DNA of 64,000 nt from Streptosporangium canum (GCF_900113865.1 NZ_FOQY01000010.1:208372-272371), one strand, 5' to 3'. Positions 53,997 through 63,331 are shown, counted from the stretch's first letter. The notes: a model not told the origin generated them from the sequence alone. Translations and numbers: made by a program.

Positions 53997-56900
53997 ATGC
54001 ACTATGGAGCCGTGACCGGATCAGCGCTCGACCACTTCACCCCTGTGACCAGGGACTGGTTCACCGGAGCCTTCGCCTCGCCCACCGCCGCCCAGGAGGG
54101 CGCGTGGGCGTCGATCGCCCGGGGGGACAACACCCTCGTGGTCGCGCCGACCGGCTCCGGCAAGACGCTGGCCGCGTTCCTGTGGTCGCTCGACCGGCTG
54201 GCCGCCGAGCGCGCGTCCGCGACGGGCGGGCCCGCCGCGGACGCCGCGGGCGGGCGGAGGCGCTCACGCGAGGACGACGCCCCCGCCGGGCGGTGCCGGG
54301 TGCTCTACGTGTCGCCGCTCAAGGCCCTGGCGGTGGACGTCGAGCGCAACCTCCGGGCGCCGCTGGCCGGAATGCGGCAGACCGCGCGGCGGCTCGGGCT
54401 CGCGGTGCCGGAGATCTCGGTGGCGATCCGGTCGGGTGACACCTCGCCGCAGGAGCGGCGCCGTTTCGCGGCCAGGCCGTCGGACATCCTCATCACGACC
54501 CCCGAGTCGCTGTTTTTGCTGCTGACCAGCCAGGCCCGCGAGGCGCTGCGGGGCGTGGAGACGGTCATCGTCGACGAGGTGCACGCCGTGGCGGCCACCA
54601 AGCGCGGCGCGCACCTGGCCCTCAGCCTGGAGCGGCTCGACGCCCTGCTCTCCCGGCCCGCGCAGCGGATCGGCCTGTCGGCGACGGTGCGGCCGGTGAA
54701 CGAGGTGGCCGCCTTCCTCGGCGGTCCCCGCCCGGCGGCGGTGATCCAGCCGCCTTCGGAGAAGACGATCGAGGTCAAGGTGGTCGTCCCGATCGAGGAC
54801 ATGACGGAGCTCGACGGAGCTCCGCGTCCCTCCCTGCCCGATGACGACGACCGGTGGCTGCTGGAGCCCCCGGCGCGGCGGTCCATCTGGCCGCACGTGG
54901 AGGAGCGGCTGTTCGACCTGATCGAGGACCACAGCTCGACGATCGTGTTCGCCAACTCCCGGCGGCTGGCCGAGCGGCTGTGCACCCGTCTCAACGAGCT
55001 GGCGTGGGAGCGCGGGGCCGGCGAGGCGGAGCCGCCGGAGCCGGCGGAGCCGGCGCACTGGGCCGAGGGCTTCCCCGCGCCGCCGGCGTCCCTGTCCACC
55101 CCGGCGGCGATGATGGCGCAGGCCGGTGCGGCCAAGGGGACGGTCCCGGAGATCGTGCGGGCCCACCACGGGTCGGTGTCGAAGGAGGAGCGCTCCCAGA
55201 TCGAGGAGGCGCTCAAGTCCGGGCGGCTGCCGGCGGTGGTCGCGACCTCCAGCCTGGAGCTCGGCATCGACATGGGCGCGGTGGACCTGGTCGCCTGCGT
55301 GGAGTCGCCGCCGAGCGTGGCCAGCGGCCTGCAGCGGATCGGCCGGGCCGGCCACCAGGTGGGAGCCGTCTCCCGCGGCGTGATCTTCCCCAAATACCGC
55401 GGCGACCTGGTCCAGACGGCCGTGGTGGCCGAGCGGATGAAGAGCGGGGAGATCGAGGAGCTCCGCTACCCGCGCAACCCGCTCGACGTGCTCGCCCAGC
55501 AGATCGTGGCGATGACCGCGCTGGACGAGTGGACGGTGGACGACCTGGAGACCGTCGTACGGCGTGCCGCGCCGTACCGGACGCTGCCCCGCGGCGCCCT
55601 GGAGGCGACGCTCGACATGCTCGCCGGGCGCTATCCGAGCGAGGAGTTCGCCGAGCTGCGCCCGCGCATCGTGTGGGACCGGGTCACCGGCACCCTGCGG
55701 GGGCGGCCCGGGGCCCAGCGGCTGGCCGTGACCAACGGAGGCACGATCCCCGACCGAGGGCTGTTCGGCGTCTTCCTGGTCGGGGAGAAGTCCTCGCGGG
55801 TGGGCGAGCTGGACGAGGAGATGGTCTACGAGTCCCGGGCGGGGGACGTGTTCGTGCTGGGCGCGACCTCCTGGCGGATCGAGGACATCACGGCCGACCG
55901 GGTGCTGGTCTCCCCCGCCCCCGGCCAGCCGGGCAAGCTGCCGTTCTGGCACGGCGACAACGCGGGGCGCCCGGCGGAGCTGGGCAGGGCGATCGGCGCG
56001 TTCCTGCGTGAGATGTCCGGCTCGGGCGCCGACTCCGGCGCCGGGCCGGGATCCGGCAAGAAGGGGAGCCTCGCGCGAGACGGCGCCAGGCCGGACCCGG
56101 CGCGGGAGCGCGCCGTGGAGAGGATCGAAGCGGCGGGGCTCGACGAGTTCGCCGCGGCCAACCTGCTGTCCTATCTGGCCGAGCAGCGGCAGGCGACCGG
56201 ATATGTGCCGGACGACCGGACGTTGCTGGTCGAGCGGTTCCACGACGAGCTGGGCGACTGGCGGGTCGTGGTGCACTCGCCGTACGGGGCGCGGGTGCAC
56301 GCGCCGTGGGCCCTGGCGATCGGGCGGCGGCTGCGGGAGCGCTACGGCGTCGACGTCCAGGCCGTGCACTCCGACGACGGGATCGTGCTGCGCATCCCCG
56401 ACACGCTCTCCGGTCCCCCGTCGGACGTCGCGGTCTTCGACGCCGAGGAGATCGAGCAGATCGTCACCGAGGAGCTCGGCGGCTCGGCGCTGTTCGCGGC
56501 GCGCTTCCGGGAGTGCGCGGGACGGTCCCTGCTGCTGCCGCGCCGTACCCCCGGCAAGCGCACCCCGCTGTGGCAGCAGCGGCAGCGGGCCTCGCACCTG
56601 CTCAACGTGGCCAGCCGGTACGGCTCGTTCCCGGTCGTGCTGGAGACGATGCGCGAGTGCCTGCAGGACGTGTTCGACGTGCCGGGGCTGGTCCGGCTCA
56701 TGCGGGACATCTCGGCGCGACGCGTGCGGCTGGTCGAGGTCGAGACCTCCCAGGCGTCGCCGTTCGCGGCGTCGCTGCTGTTCAACTACGTCGGCGCGTT
56801 CATGTACGAGGGGGACGCCCCCCTGGCCGAGCGCCGCGCCCAGGCGCTCGCGCTCGACACCAGCCTGCTGGCCGAGCTGCTGGGCCAGGCCGACCTGCGC

Positions 56901-58760
56901 GAGCTGCTCGACCCCGACGTGATCGCCGACACCGAGCGCGAGCTGGCCCGGCTGGACCGGCCGCTCCGCGACGCCGAGGATCTCGCCGACCTGCTCCGTT
57001 CGCACGGTCCCCTGGTCGCGGCCGACGTGAGCCTGCGCGAGGGCGACCCGGCCTGGCTGACCGGCCTGGAGAGCGCCCGGCGGGCGATCAGGGTGCGGGT
57101 GGCCGGGCAGGAGCAGTGGGCGGCCATCGAGGACGCCGCCCGGCTGCGCGACGCGCTCGGCGTGCCGCTGCCGGTGGGGGTGCCGCATGCCTTCCTGGAG
57201 CCGGTGGACGACCCGCTGGGCGACCTGGTCGCCAGGCACGCCCGCACGCGCACCCCGTTCCCGGCGAGTACGGCCGCCGCCAGGTTCGGGCTCGGCCCGG
57301 CGGTCGTCACCGACACGCTGCGCCGCCTGGCCGTCTCCGGCCGGGTGGTGAGCGGGGAGTTCAAGCCGGGCGGCCGAGGGGAGGAGTGGTGCGACGCCGG
57401 GGTGCTGCGGATGCTGCGCCGCAGGTCCCTGGCCCGGCTCCGCAAGGAGGTGGAGCCGGTCTCCCCCGAGACCCTGGCCGTCTTCGCCCCCGCCTGGCAC
57501 GGCATCAGCGGCGCCCCGCAGAGGGGCAGGCCGCCGATCGACGCGCTGGTGAGCGCGGTCGAGCAGTTGCAGGGCGCGGCGGTGCCGGCGTCAGCGCTGG
57601 AGACGTTGGTCCTGCCCTCACGGGTCCCCGGATACGACCCGTCGCTGCTGGACGAGCTGACGTCCTCGGGCGAGGTCCTCTGGGCCGGTCAGGGGTCCCT
57701 GCCCGGCGGGGACGGCTGGGTGGCGCTGTATTTCGCCGACACCGCCCCCCTGCTGATGCCCGATCCGGTCGAGATCACCATGACCCCGCTGCACGAGGCG
57801 GTCCTTGAGGTGCTCGGCGGTGGAGGGGCGCTGTTCTTCCGCGAGCTGGCGGGCCGCGTCGGATCACTGATGGCCGGTTCGGTCCCGGACGACGGGATGC
57901 TGACCGCCGCGGTGTGGGATCTGGTGTGGGCCGGGCGGATCACCGGCGACACGCTCGCACCGCTGCGGGCCACGCTCGGCACCGGCCGTCCCGCCCACCG
58001 CCCGGCCACGACGCGCAGGCGGCGGCCGGTGCTGCCCACCCGGAGCGGGCCGCCGACCGTGGGCGGTCGCTGGTGGCTGCTGCCCGGAGCCGCGGACGAC
58101 CCGACCCAGCGGGCGCACGCCCAGGCCGAGGCACTGCTGGAGCGGCACGGCGTGGTGACGCGGGGCGCGGTCACCGCCGAACGGCTGCCCGGCGGGTTCG
58201 CCGCGGTCTACCAGGTGCTCCGCGCCTTCGAGGAGAGCGGCCGGTGCCGCCGGGGCTATTTCGTCGAGGGGCTGGGCGGCGCCCAGTTCGCCCTCCCCGG
58301 AGCCGTCGACCGCATGCGCGCCGCCGCCGCACCGTCGCGCTCCGAGGCGCCTGACCCCGACCCGTGGAGCACCCGGAGGCCGGAGGGGAACGGCCGGCGC
58401 GCGGTGGTGCTGGCGGCGGCCGACCCGGCCAACCCGTACGGCGCGGCGCTGCCCTGGCCCGCCCATCCCGGGGAGGTCTCCCACAAGCCGGGCCGGAAGG
58501 CGGGATCGCTGGTGGTGCTCGTGGACGGGCACCTGGTGCTCTACGTCGAGCGCGGCGGCAAGACCCTGCTGTCCTTCACCGACGACGACCGCCTCCAGCC
58601 CGCCGTGGACGCCCTGGCCCTGGCCGTGCGCGACGGCGCCCTCGGCAAGCTGACCGTGGAGCGCGCGGACGGCACCGCCATCAACGACTCCCCCCTGGGC
58701 GCCGCCCTGGAGTCCGCCGGTTTCCACCCGACCCCGAGAGGCCTGCGCCTACGGGCCTAG
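53997..58760 (+). CDS. lhr: Lhr-family DEAD/DEAH-box DNA helicase
   Basis: A 1587-aa superfamily-2 helicase involved in DNA repair. Helicase core (about residues 25-470): Walker A TGSGKTLAAF, DEVH box, LSATVRPV, ATSSLELGIDMGAVD and RIGRAGHQVG. It continues with winged-helix and beta-barrel domains and the ~600-residue Lhr C-terminal domain (LFNYVGAFMYEGDAPL). The length is full for an actinobacterial Lhr. The ATG at 53997 is used; GTG at 54012 is an alternative. A Gly/Arg-rich insert (residues about 75-100) breaks motif I from Ia. No frameshift was seen over 4.7 kb. Confidence 0.95.
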   Translation: MHYGAVTGSALDHFTPVTRDWFTGAFASPTAAQEGAWASIARGDNTLVVAPTGSGKTLAAFLWSLDRLAAERASATGGPAADAAGGRRRSREDDAPAGRCRVLYVSPLKALAVDVERNLRAPLAGMRQTARRLGLAVPEISVAIRSGDTSPQERRRFAARPSDILITTPESLFLLLTSQAREALRGVETVIVDEVHAVAATKRGAHLALSLERLDALLSRPAQRIGLSATVRPVNEVAAFLGGPRPAAVIQPPSEKTIEVKVVVPIEDMTELDGAPRPSLPDDDDRWLLEPPARRSIWPHVEERLFDLIEDHSSTIVFANSRRLAERLCTRLNELAWERGAGEAEPPEPAEPAHWAEGFPAPPASLSTPAAMMAQAGAAKGTVPEIVRAHHGSVSKEERSQIEEALKSGRLPAVVATSSLELGIDMGAVDLVACVESPPSVASGLQRIGRAGHQVGAVSRGVIFPKYRGDLVQTAVVAERMKSGEIEELRYPRNPLDVLAQQIVAMTALDEWTVDDLETVVRRAAPYRTLPRGALEATLDMLAGRYPSEEFAELRPRIVWDRVTGTLRGRPGAQRLAVTNGGTIPDRGLFGVFLVGEKSSRVGELDEEMVYESRAGDVFVLGATSWRIEDITADRVLVSPAPGQPGKLPFWHGDNAGRPAELGRAIGAFLREMSGSGADSGAGPGSGKKGSLARDGARPDPARERAVERIEAAGLDEFAAANLLSYLAEQRQATGYVPDDRTLLVERFHDELGDWRVVVHSPYGARVHAPWALAIGRRLRERYGVDVQAVHSDDGIVLRIPDTLSGPPSDVAVFDAEEIEQIVTEELGGSALFAARFRECAGRSLLLPRRTPGKRTPLWQQRQRASHLLNVASRYGSFPVVLETMRECLQDVFDVPGLVRLMRDISARRVRLVEVETSQASPFAASLLFNYVGAFMYEGDAPLAERRAQALALDTSLLAELLGQADLRELLDPDVIADTERELARLDRPLRDAEDLADLLRSHGPLVAADVSLREGDPAWLTGLESARRAIRVRVAGQEQWAAIEDAARLRDALGVPLPVGVPHAFLEPVDDPLGDLVARHARTRTPFPASTAAARFGLGPAVVTDTLRRLAVSGRVVSGEFKPGGRGEEWCDAGVLRMLRRRSLARLRKEVEPVSPETLAVFAPAWHGISGAPQRGRPPIDALVSAVEQLQGAAVPASALETLVLPSRVPGYDPSLLDELTSSGEVLWAGQGSLPGGDGWVALYFADTAPLLMPDPVEITMTPLHEAVLEVLGGGGALFFRELAGRVGSLMAGSVPDDGMLTAAVWDLVWAGRITGDTLAPLRATLGTGRPAHRPATTRRRRPVLPTRSGPPTVGGRWWLLPGAADDPTQRAHAQAEALLERHGVVTRGAVTAERLPGGFAAVYQVLRAFEESGRCRRGYFVEGLGGAQFALPGAVDRMRAAAAPSRSEAPDPDPWSTRRPEGNGRRAVVLAAADPANPYGAALPWPAHPGEVSHKPGRKAGSLVVLVDGHLVLYVERGGKTLLSFTDDDRLQPAVDALALAVRDGALGKLTVERADGTAINDSPLGAALESAGFHPTPRGLRLRA

Positions 58761-58786
58761 AGATCCCCGCCCGCCGGAGGGGAGAA

Positions 58787-58802
58787 GCCCGCACCGGCGG
58801 GC
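58787..58802. terminator. stem-loops between convergent lhr and NmrA genes
   Basis: GCCCGC (58787-58792) pairs with GCGGGC (58797-58802). A second, imperfect GATCGCCGGG/CCCCGGCGGATC stem lies about 58817-58843. Both fit bidirectional termination. Confidence 0.5.
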
Positions 58803-58903
58803 CCGGAGGCACCGCCGATCGCCGGGCCCGCCCCGGCGGATCTCCCCTGCCAGGGCGGAGCGACCTGCCCCCGGGGGGCATTGCGGCCCCGGCGGGACAG
58901 GGG

Positions 58904-59749
58904 TCACAGCTGGAAGGCCGCGGTGTGGTCGGTGAGGAAGCGGGTGAGGGATCGGGGCGGGCGGCCGGTCAGGGCCTCGACCGTCTCGGTGGTGGTGGAC
59001 CAGCGGCCGTCCCCGATCTGGGCCATGAGCTCGGCGAGGTCACGGGCGACGGGGCCGGGCAGGCCCTGGCGCTCCAGATGGCCGGTCAACTCCCCCACCG
59101 GGAGGTCGACGTAGCGGACGGTCCGGCCGAGCGCGCCGCTGACGGCCGTGGCGATCTCGTCGTGGGTCGGCGCCTCGGGGCCGGTGAGGACGTAGGTCTC
59201 GTCCGCCCCGACCGGCCGGGTGAGCAGGATCGCGGCCACGTCGGCGATGTCCCTGGTGTCGATGTAGCCCACCCGGCCCGGACCGTAGGAGCCGTAGAAG
59301 CGGCCCTCCCCGTCCTTGAAGGAGACCTCCGCGGGGAGGTTCTGCATGAACCCGACGGGCTGCAGGATCGACCAGGCCAGCCCCGACGCCTTGAGGTGCG
59401 CCTCGACCTCGCCGTGCATTCCGCCGCCGAGCAGCGCCCCCGGCTCCGCCCCGCGCACGGACACCTTCACCGCCTGGGCCACGCCGGCCGACCGGGCGAG
59501 GTCGATCACCTCGCGGTACCGGTGGACGAAGCCGGGCCACAGCGAGCTGTTCAGGAACAGCCGGTCGCCGGGAGAGAGCGCCGCCCCGATGGTCTCGGGC
59601 CGGTCGAAGTCACCGACGACGTAGTCGCAGCCGAGCGACTCGCCCTGCTCCGGCCGCCGGACCACCGCCACGACGGCCGTTCCCGTCTCGCCCAGCCGGT
59701 CGATCAGCGCCCGGCCGATCGTTCCGGTCGCGCCAGTCACCACGATCAT
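58904..59749 (-). CDS. NmrA-like NAD(P)-binding oxidoreductase
   Basis: A 281-aa atypical short-chain dehydrogenase/NmrA-type protein. The nucleotide-binding motif TGATGTIGRAL is at the very N-terminus; GRVGYIDTRDIADVAAILL and YVLTGPEAPTHDEIATAVSGALGR are typical. The usual YxxxK catalytic motif is missing, so it may act as a redox sensor or quinone reductase. AGGGGG precedes the ATG. It is controlled, most likely, by the divergent TetR regulator through the long inverted repeat. Confidence 0.88.
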   Translation of the reverse strand: MIVVTGATGTIGRALIDRLGETGTAVVAVVRRPEQGESLGCDYVVGDFDRPETIGAALSPGDRLFLNSSLWPGFVHRYREVIDLARSAGVAQAVKVSVRGAEPGALLGGGMHGEVEAHLKASGLAWSILQPVGFMQNLPAEVSFKDGEGRFYGSYGPGRVGYIDTRDIADVAAILLTRPVGADETYVLTGPEAPTHDEIATAVSGALGRTVRYVDLPVGELTGHLERQGLPGPVARDLAELMAQIGDGRWSTTTETVEALTGRPPRSLTRFLTDHTAAFQL

Positions 59750-59762
59750 GATGCCCCCTAAA

Positions 59763-59817
59763 TGGACGATCAAATTCCGCTTTGCGGAAGCTACACTAAA
59801 CGGAATTTGATCGTCCA
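59763..59817. promoter_or_regulatory. 17-bp inverted repeat operator between nmrA-like and tetR genes
   Basis: TGGACGATCAAATTCCG (59763-59779) is repeated perfectly as its complement at 59801-59817, with a 21-base spacer. The left arm also overlaps a second palindrome, TTCCGC-TTT-GCGGAA (59775-59789). It begins 13 bases before the NmrA-like start and ends 18 bases before the TetR start, so binding could shut both genes. Confidence 0.8.
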
Positions 59818-59835
59818 CTTCGGAGCGGGGCTCCA

Positions 59836-60444
59836 ATGCCGGAACAACCACTGCGCGCGGACGCCAGGCGCAACTTCGACAAGATCATTAAGGCGGCCTG
59901 CGCCGTCGTGGCCGAGCGCGGGATCGGTGCGCCGATGGAGCTCATCGCCCGCCGCGCCGGGGTCGGCGTCGGCACGCTCTACCGCCGGTTCCCCGATCGC
60001 GGCGCGCTGATCACCGCCATCGGCGACCACTACATCCACGAGCTGGTCGACGCCACGCGAAAGGCCGCCGAGACGGGGCCCGACGCCTGGACGGCACTGC
60101 GCTCGCTCGTCATCTGGTGCGCCGCCCCGGGCCGCGGCGCCCTCGCCACCGCGCTCGCCGACCTGAACACCGAGACGTTCCTGTCCACGCCGGAGTTCGC
60201 GAGGTCCCGCGAGGAGTGGATCGAACTGCTCGACGGCCTCGTGCGCGACGCCCAGGCCGCGGGGGCGATGCGCGCGGATGCCGGCACGGGTGACATCGTG
60301 CTGCTGCTCAACGTCTTCACCTGCCACCCCGCCGAACTGCCCGCGCGCGTGGCCGCCCAGCCGGCCAGATTCCTGCACCTGATGCTCGACGGCCTGCGGG
60401 CCGGCGGGACCACCGAGCTGCCGGGCGAGCCCGCACCCCCATGA
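59836..60444 (+). CDS. TetR-family transcriptional regulator
   Basis: A 202-aa repressor. N-terminal HTH (IIKAACAVVAERGIGAPMELIARRAGVGVGTLYRRFPDRGALITAI) followed by a TetR C-terminal ligand domain (about residues 75-190). It likely represses itself and the divergent NmrA-like gene through the 59763-59817 repeat; the inducer is unknown. The ATG start follows GGAGCGGGG. Confidence 0.92.
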   Translation: MPEQPLRADARRNFDKIIKAACAVVAERGIGAPMELIARRAGVGVGTLYRRFPDRGALITAIGDHYIHELVDATRKAAETGPDAWTALRSLVIWCAAPGRGALATALADLNTETFLSTPEFARSREEWIELLDGLVRDAQAAGAMRADAGTGDIVLLLNVFTCHPAELPARVAAQPARFLHLMLDGLRAGGTTELPGEPAPP

Positions 60445-60765
60445 CGTGCGCGCAACCGGCCCCGGCCCCGATTGCGACCCTGCCCCCGACCTCGGCCCCG
60501 GTCGCGGTCGCGGTGCATGATCAACTGGGGCTGAGGTTGACGCTGATCGCCATTGGAAGGCTTGGCGCCGTAGGGGGGAACAAGCGCGGCGAGGGCAGGC
60601 GCGGAGGTGGGACCGTTCATCGGTGACGGGCCAGTGACGGGCGGTCCGGGTCGGCGGGCCGGGCGACGGGCCAGGGTCGAAGCGGGATGTAACGGGCACA
60701 GGGCAGCCTTGGTGGAGGTCATGATCGGAGGTTTTCCATGATCCGTTGGGATTGACCTCTCCATT
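60445..60765. other. 321-bp intergenic region before the inverted element
   Basis: No gene is convincing. It has several GACGGGC(C) repeats (about 60625-60675), and an imperfect GAGGTCA...TGACCTC inverted repeat (about 60714-60760) directly next to the mobile element's left edge. Confidence 0.4.
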
Positions 60766-61028
60766 GGCCCGGCGCTCGGGTCGGTGTCACCGGGGGCAAA
60801 GTAGCTCAGCGTGAGGTCTGGCCGGACAGAACGTTAACTCTGTCCGGTCTTCCGAATCACATCCGTCCAGGTCAGCACCCTAGGACGCCCGAACGCCATG
60901 ATTCGGCCACTGCCCCGCCCCGGTTGTCCGCAGCCGTAACCGCTCCGGCGACCACCCGCCGTCCGGGCCCTCTGACCAGCGCGGACGCTCTACTTTGCAT
61001 CTGGTGACACCGACCCGAGCGCCGGGCC
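60766..61028 (-). mobile_element. 263-bp MITE-like element, left copy
   Basis: A 263-bp unit with imperfect terminal inverted repeats: 26 bp (GGCCCGGCGCTCGGGTCGGT...) match exactly at both ends, then, after a 6-base mismatch zone, AAAGTAG. It contains a 9-bp hairpin (60822-60830 with 60839-60847). It carries no transposase. The copy at 63069-63331 is identical as read, in opposite orientation. No target-site duplication was evident. It belongs to a non-autonomous element, family unknown. Confidence 0.85.
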
Positions 61029-61233
61029 AGGAGGCCCGGCAGGCCCTGAGCGTCGATCTCACCGATTCGCTGCTCAAGGACGAGTAGCCAGGGGTTGGGC
61101 TGCCTGGTCGGCGGTGTCATTTTGTTCGGGCGACACGGTGCGCGGTGATGCTCATCGTTCCTCGCCACAAGGCGGCGGATGCAAGAGGCGACGCCACCGA
61201 TCACGCCAGCGCGCCGTTTTCGGCTGTCTGGTG

Positions 61234-62460
61234 TCACGCGTCCGGTTCGGAGGCGGTCTCGCGTTCGAATGTGCGGCTGGTGAATCCGTGTCGACGTGCG
61301 CCGATGACGATAGCGAGCGCCGGGAGCAGGAGCGCGAGTGTGATCCAGCTCAAGGAGGGGGGTCCCAGCACGTTGAGGGTGATACCGCCGATGATCCCGC
61401 CTGCGGCGATCGCGATGTTCCAGCATGTGGTGAGGAGTGCTTGTGCGACGTCGCCCGCTGCGCCTGCGGCGTCAGCGATCGCGGTTTGCAGCAGGGTTGA
61501 GGCGCCGCCGAACGCGAGTCCCCACAGGGCTGCACTGGCGTACACGAGGGCGGGGTTGCCAGAGAAGACGCTCAGGACGAGAGCGGCTGTGGCCAGGAGC
61601 GCGCAGGCCAGGATCATGAGCATGCGCAGGTGCCGGTCGATGAGTACGCCGGTGAGCCAGATGCTCACGAGCGAGACCAGGCCGAAGGTGAGCAGCACCG
61701 AATCGACCTGACCCGCCATGCCGAGCGGGGCCAGGAACGGGGCGATGTAGGTGAAGAGGATGTTGTGTGCGAACACGAACGTCAACGTCACGACGAGGAT
61801 CGGGGCGACTCCGGGCAGACGGAACGTGTGGGCCAGCGGCAGTCGTGCGCCCTTGGATTGGCCGGGGAAGTTCGGAACGGAGGCGATCACCCATACGATC
61901 AGTGCGAGAGTGACCAGCGTGATGATCCCGAACGCGAATCGCCATTCGACGGCCTTGGCGAGGAACGCGGCTGCGGGGACCCCGACGGACAGTGCAACGG
62001 TCCCGCCCGCCATCGCGATGGCCATGGCCTTGCCGCGCTGGTGCGCGGGAACCATCCTCCGGGCGTAACCGGCAAGGAGCGCCCAGAGCATGCCGCCGAC
62101 GATCCCGCCGAGGAACCGCGCGGCCAGGGTGAGCGCGAAACTGTCGGAAAAGGCCGTGACCGTGTTGGCGACCGCGAACCCGGAGATCGCGAACAGCAGC
62201 AGGTGCTTGCGTCGCCAGCCGATCGTGGCTCTCGTGAGAGGGACCGCCGCGAGAATCGCCCCGATCGCGAAGACCGTGACGCTCTGCCCCGCAGCCGCCT
62301 CGCTCACTCCCAGGTCGCGGCTCATCTGCGACAGCATCCCAGCGGGCATCGTCTCCGTCAGGAGCGTGATGAACCCCGTGGCAGCCAGAGCCAGCAGACC
62401 CGCGAGCGGGAACCGTGCGTCAGCGGCGGAAGGGGATGGTGATGTATCCGTTCGAGTCAT
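61234..62460 (-). CDS. MFS (DHA1-type) efflux transporter
   Basis: A 408-aa major facilitator with 12 predicted transmembrane helices. The N-terminal half carries TETMPAGMLSQMSRDLGVSEAAAGQ, and the motif-A-type loop RMVPAHQRGKAMAIAMAGG; this is the AraJ/sugar- and drug-efflux pattern. ATG at 62460 is chosen; one at 62484 would add eight residues. The gene is less GC-rich than its surroundings. It diverges from a MerR regulator and lies between two inverted copies of a mobile element, suggesting acquired drug or metabolite efflux. The 61029-61233 flank holds no gene, only a short orphan frame ending SLLKDE. Confidence 0.9.
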   Translation of the reverse strand: MTRTDTSPSPSAADARFPLAGLLALAATGFITLLTETMPAGMLSQMSRDLGVSEAAAGQSVTVFAIGAILAAVPLTRATIGWRRKHLLLFAISGFAVANTVTAFSDSFALTLAARFLGGIVGGMLWALLAGYARRMVPAHQRGKAMAIAMAGGTVALSVGVPAAAFLAKAVEWRFAFGIITLVTLALIVWVIASVPNFPGQSKGARLPLAHTFRLPGVAPILVVTLTFVFAHNILFTYIAPFLAPLGMAGQVDSVLLTFGLVSLVSIWLTGVLIDRHLRMLMILACALLATAALVLSVFSGNPALVYASAALWGLAFGGASTLLQTAIADAAGAAGDVAQALLTTCWNIAIAAGGIIGGITLNVLGPPSLSWITLALLLPALAIVIGARRHGFTSRTFERETASEPDA

Positions 62461-62538
62461 ATCCTTATCATCAATGTGTGACATTGGTGTGAGGGTCAAG
62501 TCCGGCTGCATCGCAGCCCAGACACGAAGGGTGTGGGG
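62461..62538. promoter_or_regulatory. divergent MFS/MerR control region
   Basis: On the minus strand a TTGACC -35-like box is followed by TCACAC twice with an 11-base period (TCACACCAATGTCACAC). A long spacer before the -10-like GATAAGGAT would fit MerR-type activation of the exporter gene. Inferred, not proven. Confidence 0.45.
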
Positions 62539-62910
62539 ATGAAGATCGGTGAGCTCTCCCAGCGCACGGACACGCCGGTGCGGATGCTCCGCTACTACGA
62601 GGAACAGGGGCTGATCCACTCCGAACGGCTCCCCAACGGGTACCGGAGCTACGAGGACTACGTTGTCGACCGGGTGCGGCAAGTGCGGGGCCTCCTCGAA
62701 GTCGGCCTGCCCACCCGGATCATCAAGCAGATCCTTCCCTGCCTGGACAGCTCAAGGGCGATATACCTGCCGTACGTCACCCCAGACATGATTGCGACAC
62801 TCGAACACGAACGCGACCGCATGGCAGAGAAGATCGAATGCCTCACGAAAAACCATCGAGCCATCAACGACTACCTCGACGCCGTGAGCCACGAAATCCG
62901 AGCTTCCTGA
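62539..62910 (+). CDS. MerR-family transcriptional regulator
   Basis: A 123-aa regulator. N-terminal MerR HTH (MKIGELSQRTDTPVRMLRYYEEQGLIHSERLPNGYRSYEDYVVDRVRQVRGLLEVGL) followed by a dimerisation coiled coil (MIATLEHERDRMAEKIECLTKNHRAINDYLDAV). One Cys in LPCLDSS and one in IECLT; no metal-binding cluster, so a drug-type ligand is likelier than a metal. Good AAGGG-type site before ATG. It is expected to control the divergent exporter. Confidence 0.9.
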   Translation: MKIGELSQRTDTPVRMLRYYEEQGLIHSERLPNGYRSYEDYVVDRVRQVRGLLEVGLPTRIIKQILPCLDSSRAIYLPYVTPDMIATLEHERDRMAEKIECLTKNHRAINDYLDAVSHEIRAS

Positions 62911-62930
62911 TGAGACGCCCCAGTACGTCT

Positions 62931-63068
62931 TGAGCCGCCCCGGGTTCGTTGGAGACTCGATCGAGAGGATGATCGAGTCATGGCACGGAAGTCCCCCTAC
63001 TCTCCTGAGTTGCGACAGCGTGCGATCCGTATGGTCCGTGAGGTGCGTCCGCAGTACGACAACGAGAT
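62931..63068 (+). mobile_element. left end of an IS3-family insertion sequence, interrupted
   Basis: TGAGCCGCCCCGGG at 62931 looks like an IS3-type terminal inverted repeat. From ATG 62980 an orfA start follows (MARKSPYSPELRQRAIRMVR, then EVRPQYDNE), typical of IS3 OrfA transposase. The 263-bp element at 63069 cuts it after about 29 codons, and neither the rest of orfA nor orfB follows on the other side, so the insertion sequence is a remnant. Confidence 0.75.
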
Positions 63069-63331
63069 GGCCCGGCGCTCGGGTCGGTGTCACCAGATGC
63101 AAAGTAGAGCGTCCGCGCTGGTCAGAGGGCCCGGACGGCGGGTGGTCGCCGGAGCGGTTACGGCTGCGGACAACCGGGGCGGGGCAGTGGCCGAATCATG
63201 GCGTTCGGGCGTCCTAGGGTGCTGACCTGGACGGATGTGATTCGGAAGACCGGACAGAGTTAACGTTCTGTCCGGCCAGACCTCACGCTGAGCTACTTTG
63301 CCCCCGGTGACACCGACCCGAGCGCCGGGCC
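63069..63331 (+). mobile_element. 263-bp MITE-like element, right copy
   Basis: Reverse complement of 60766-61028 over its full 263 bp, with no difference seen. It is inserted in the IS3-family orfA. It creates fusion frames with orfA and with left-flank sequence. Inverted copies 2.0 kb apart can mediate inversion of the MFS/MerR segment between them. Confidence 0.85.

Noticed and set aside
54264..57500. 1078-codon minus-strand frame inside lhr
   Set aside because: Antisense shadow of lhr with no recognisable domain.
60872..61426. Minus-strand frame running from the MFS gene through the left element
   Set aside because: A chance fusion of element sequence and MFS shadow; the same element peptide appears in unrelated fusions at the right copy.
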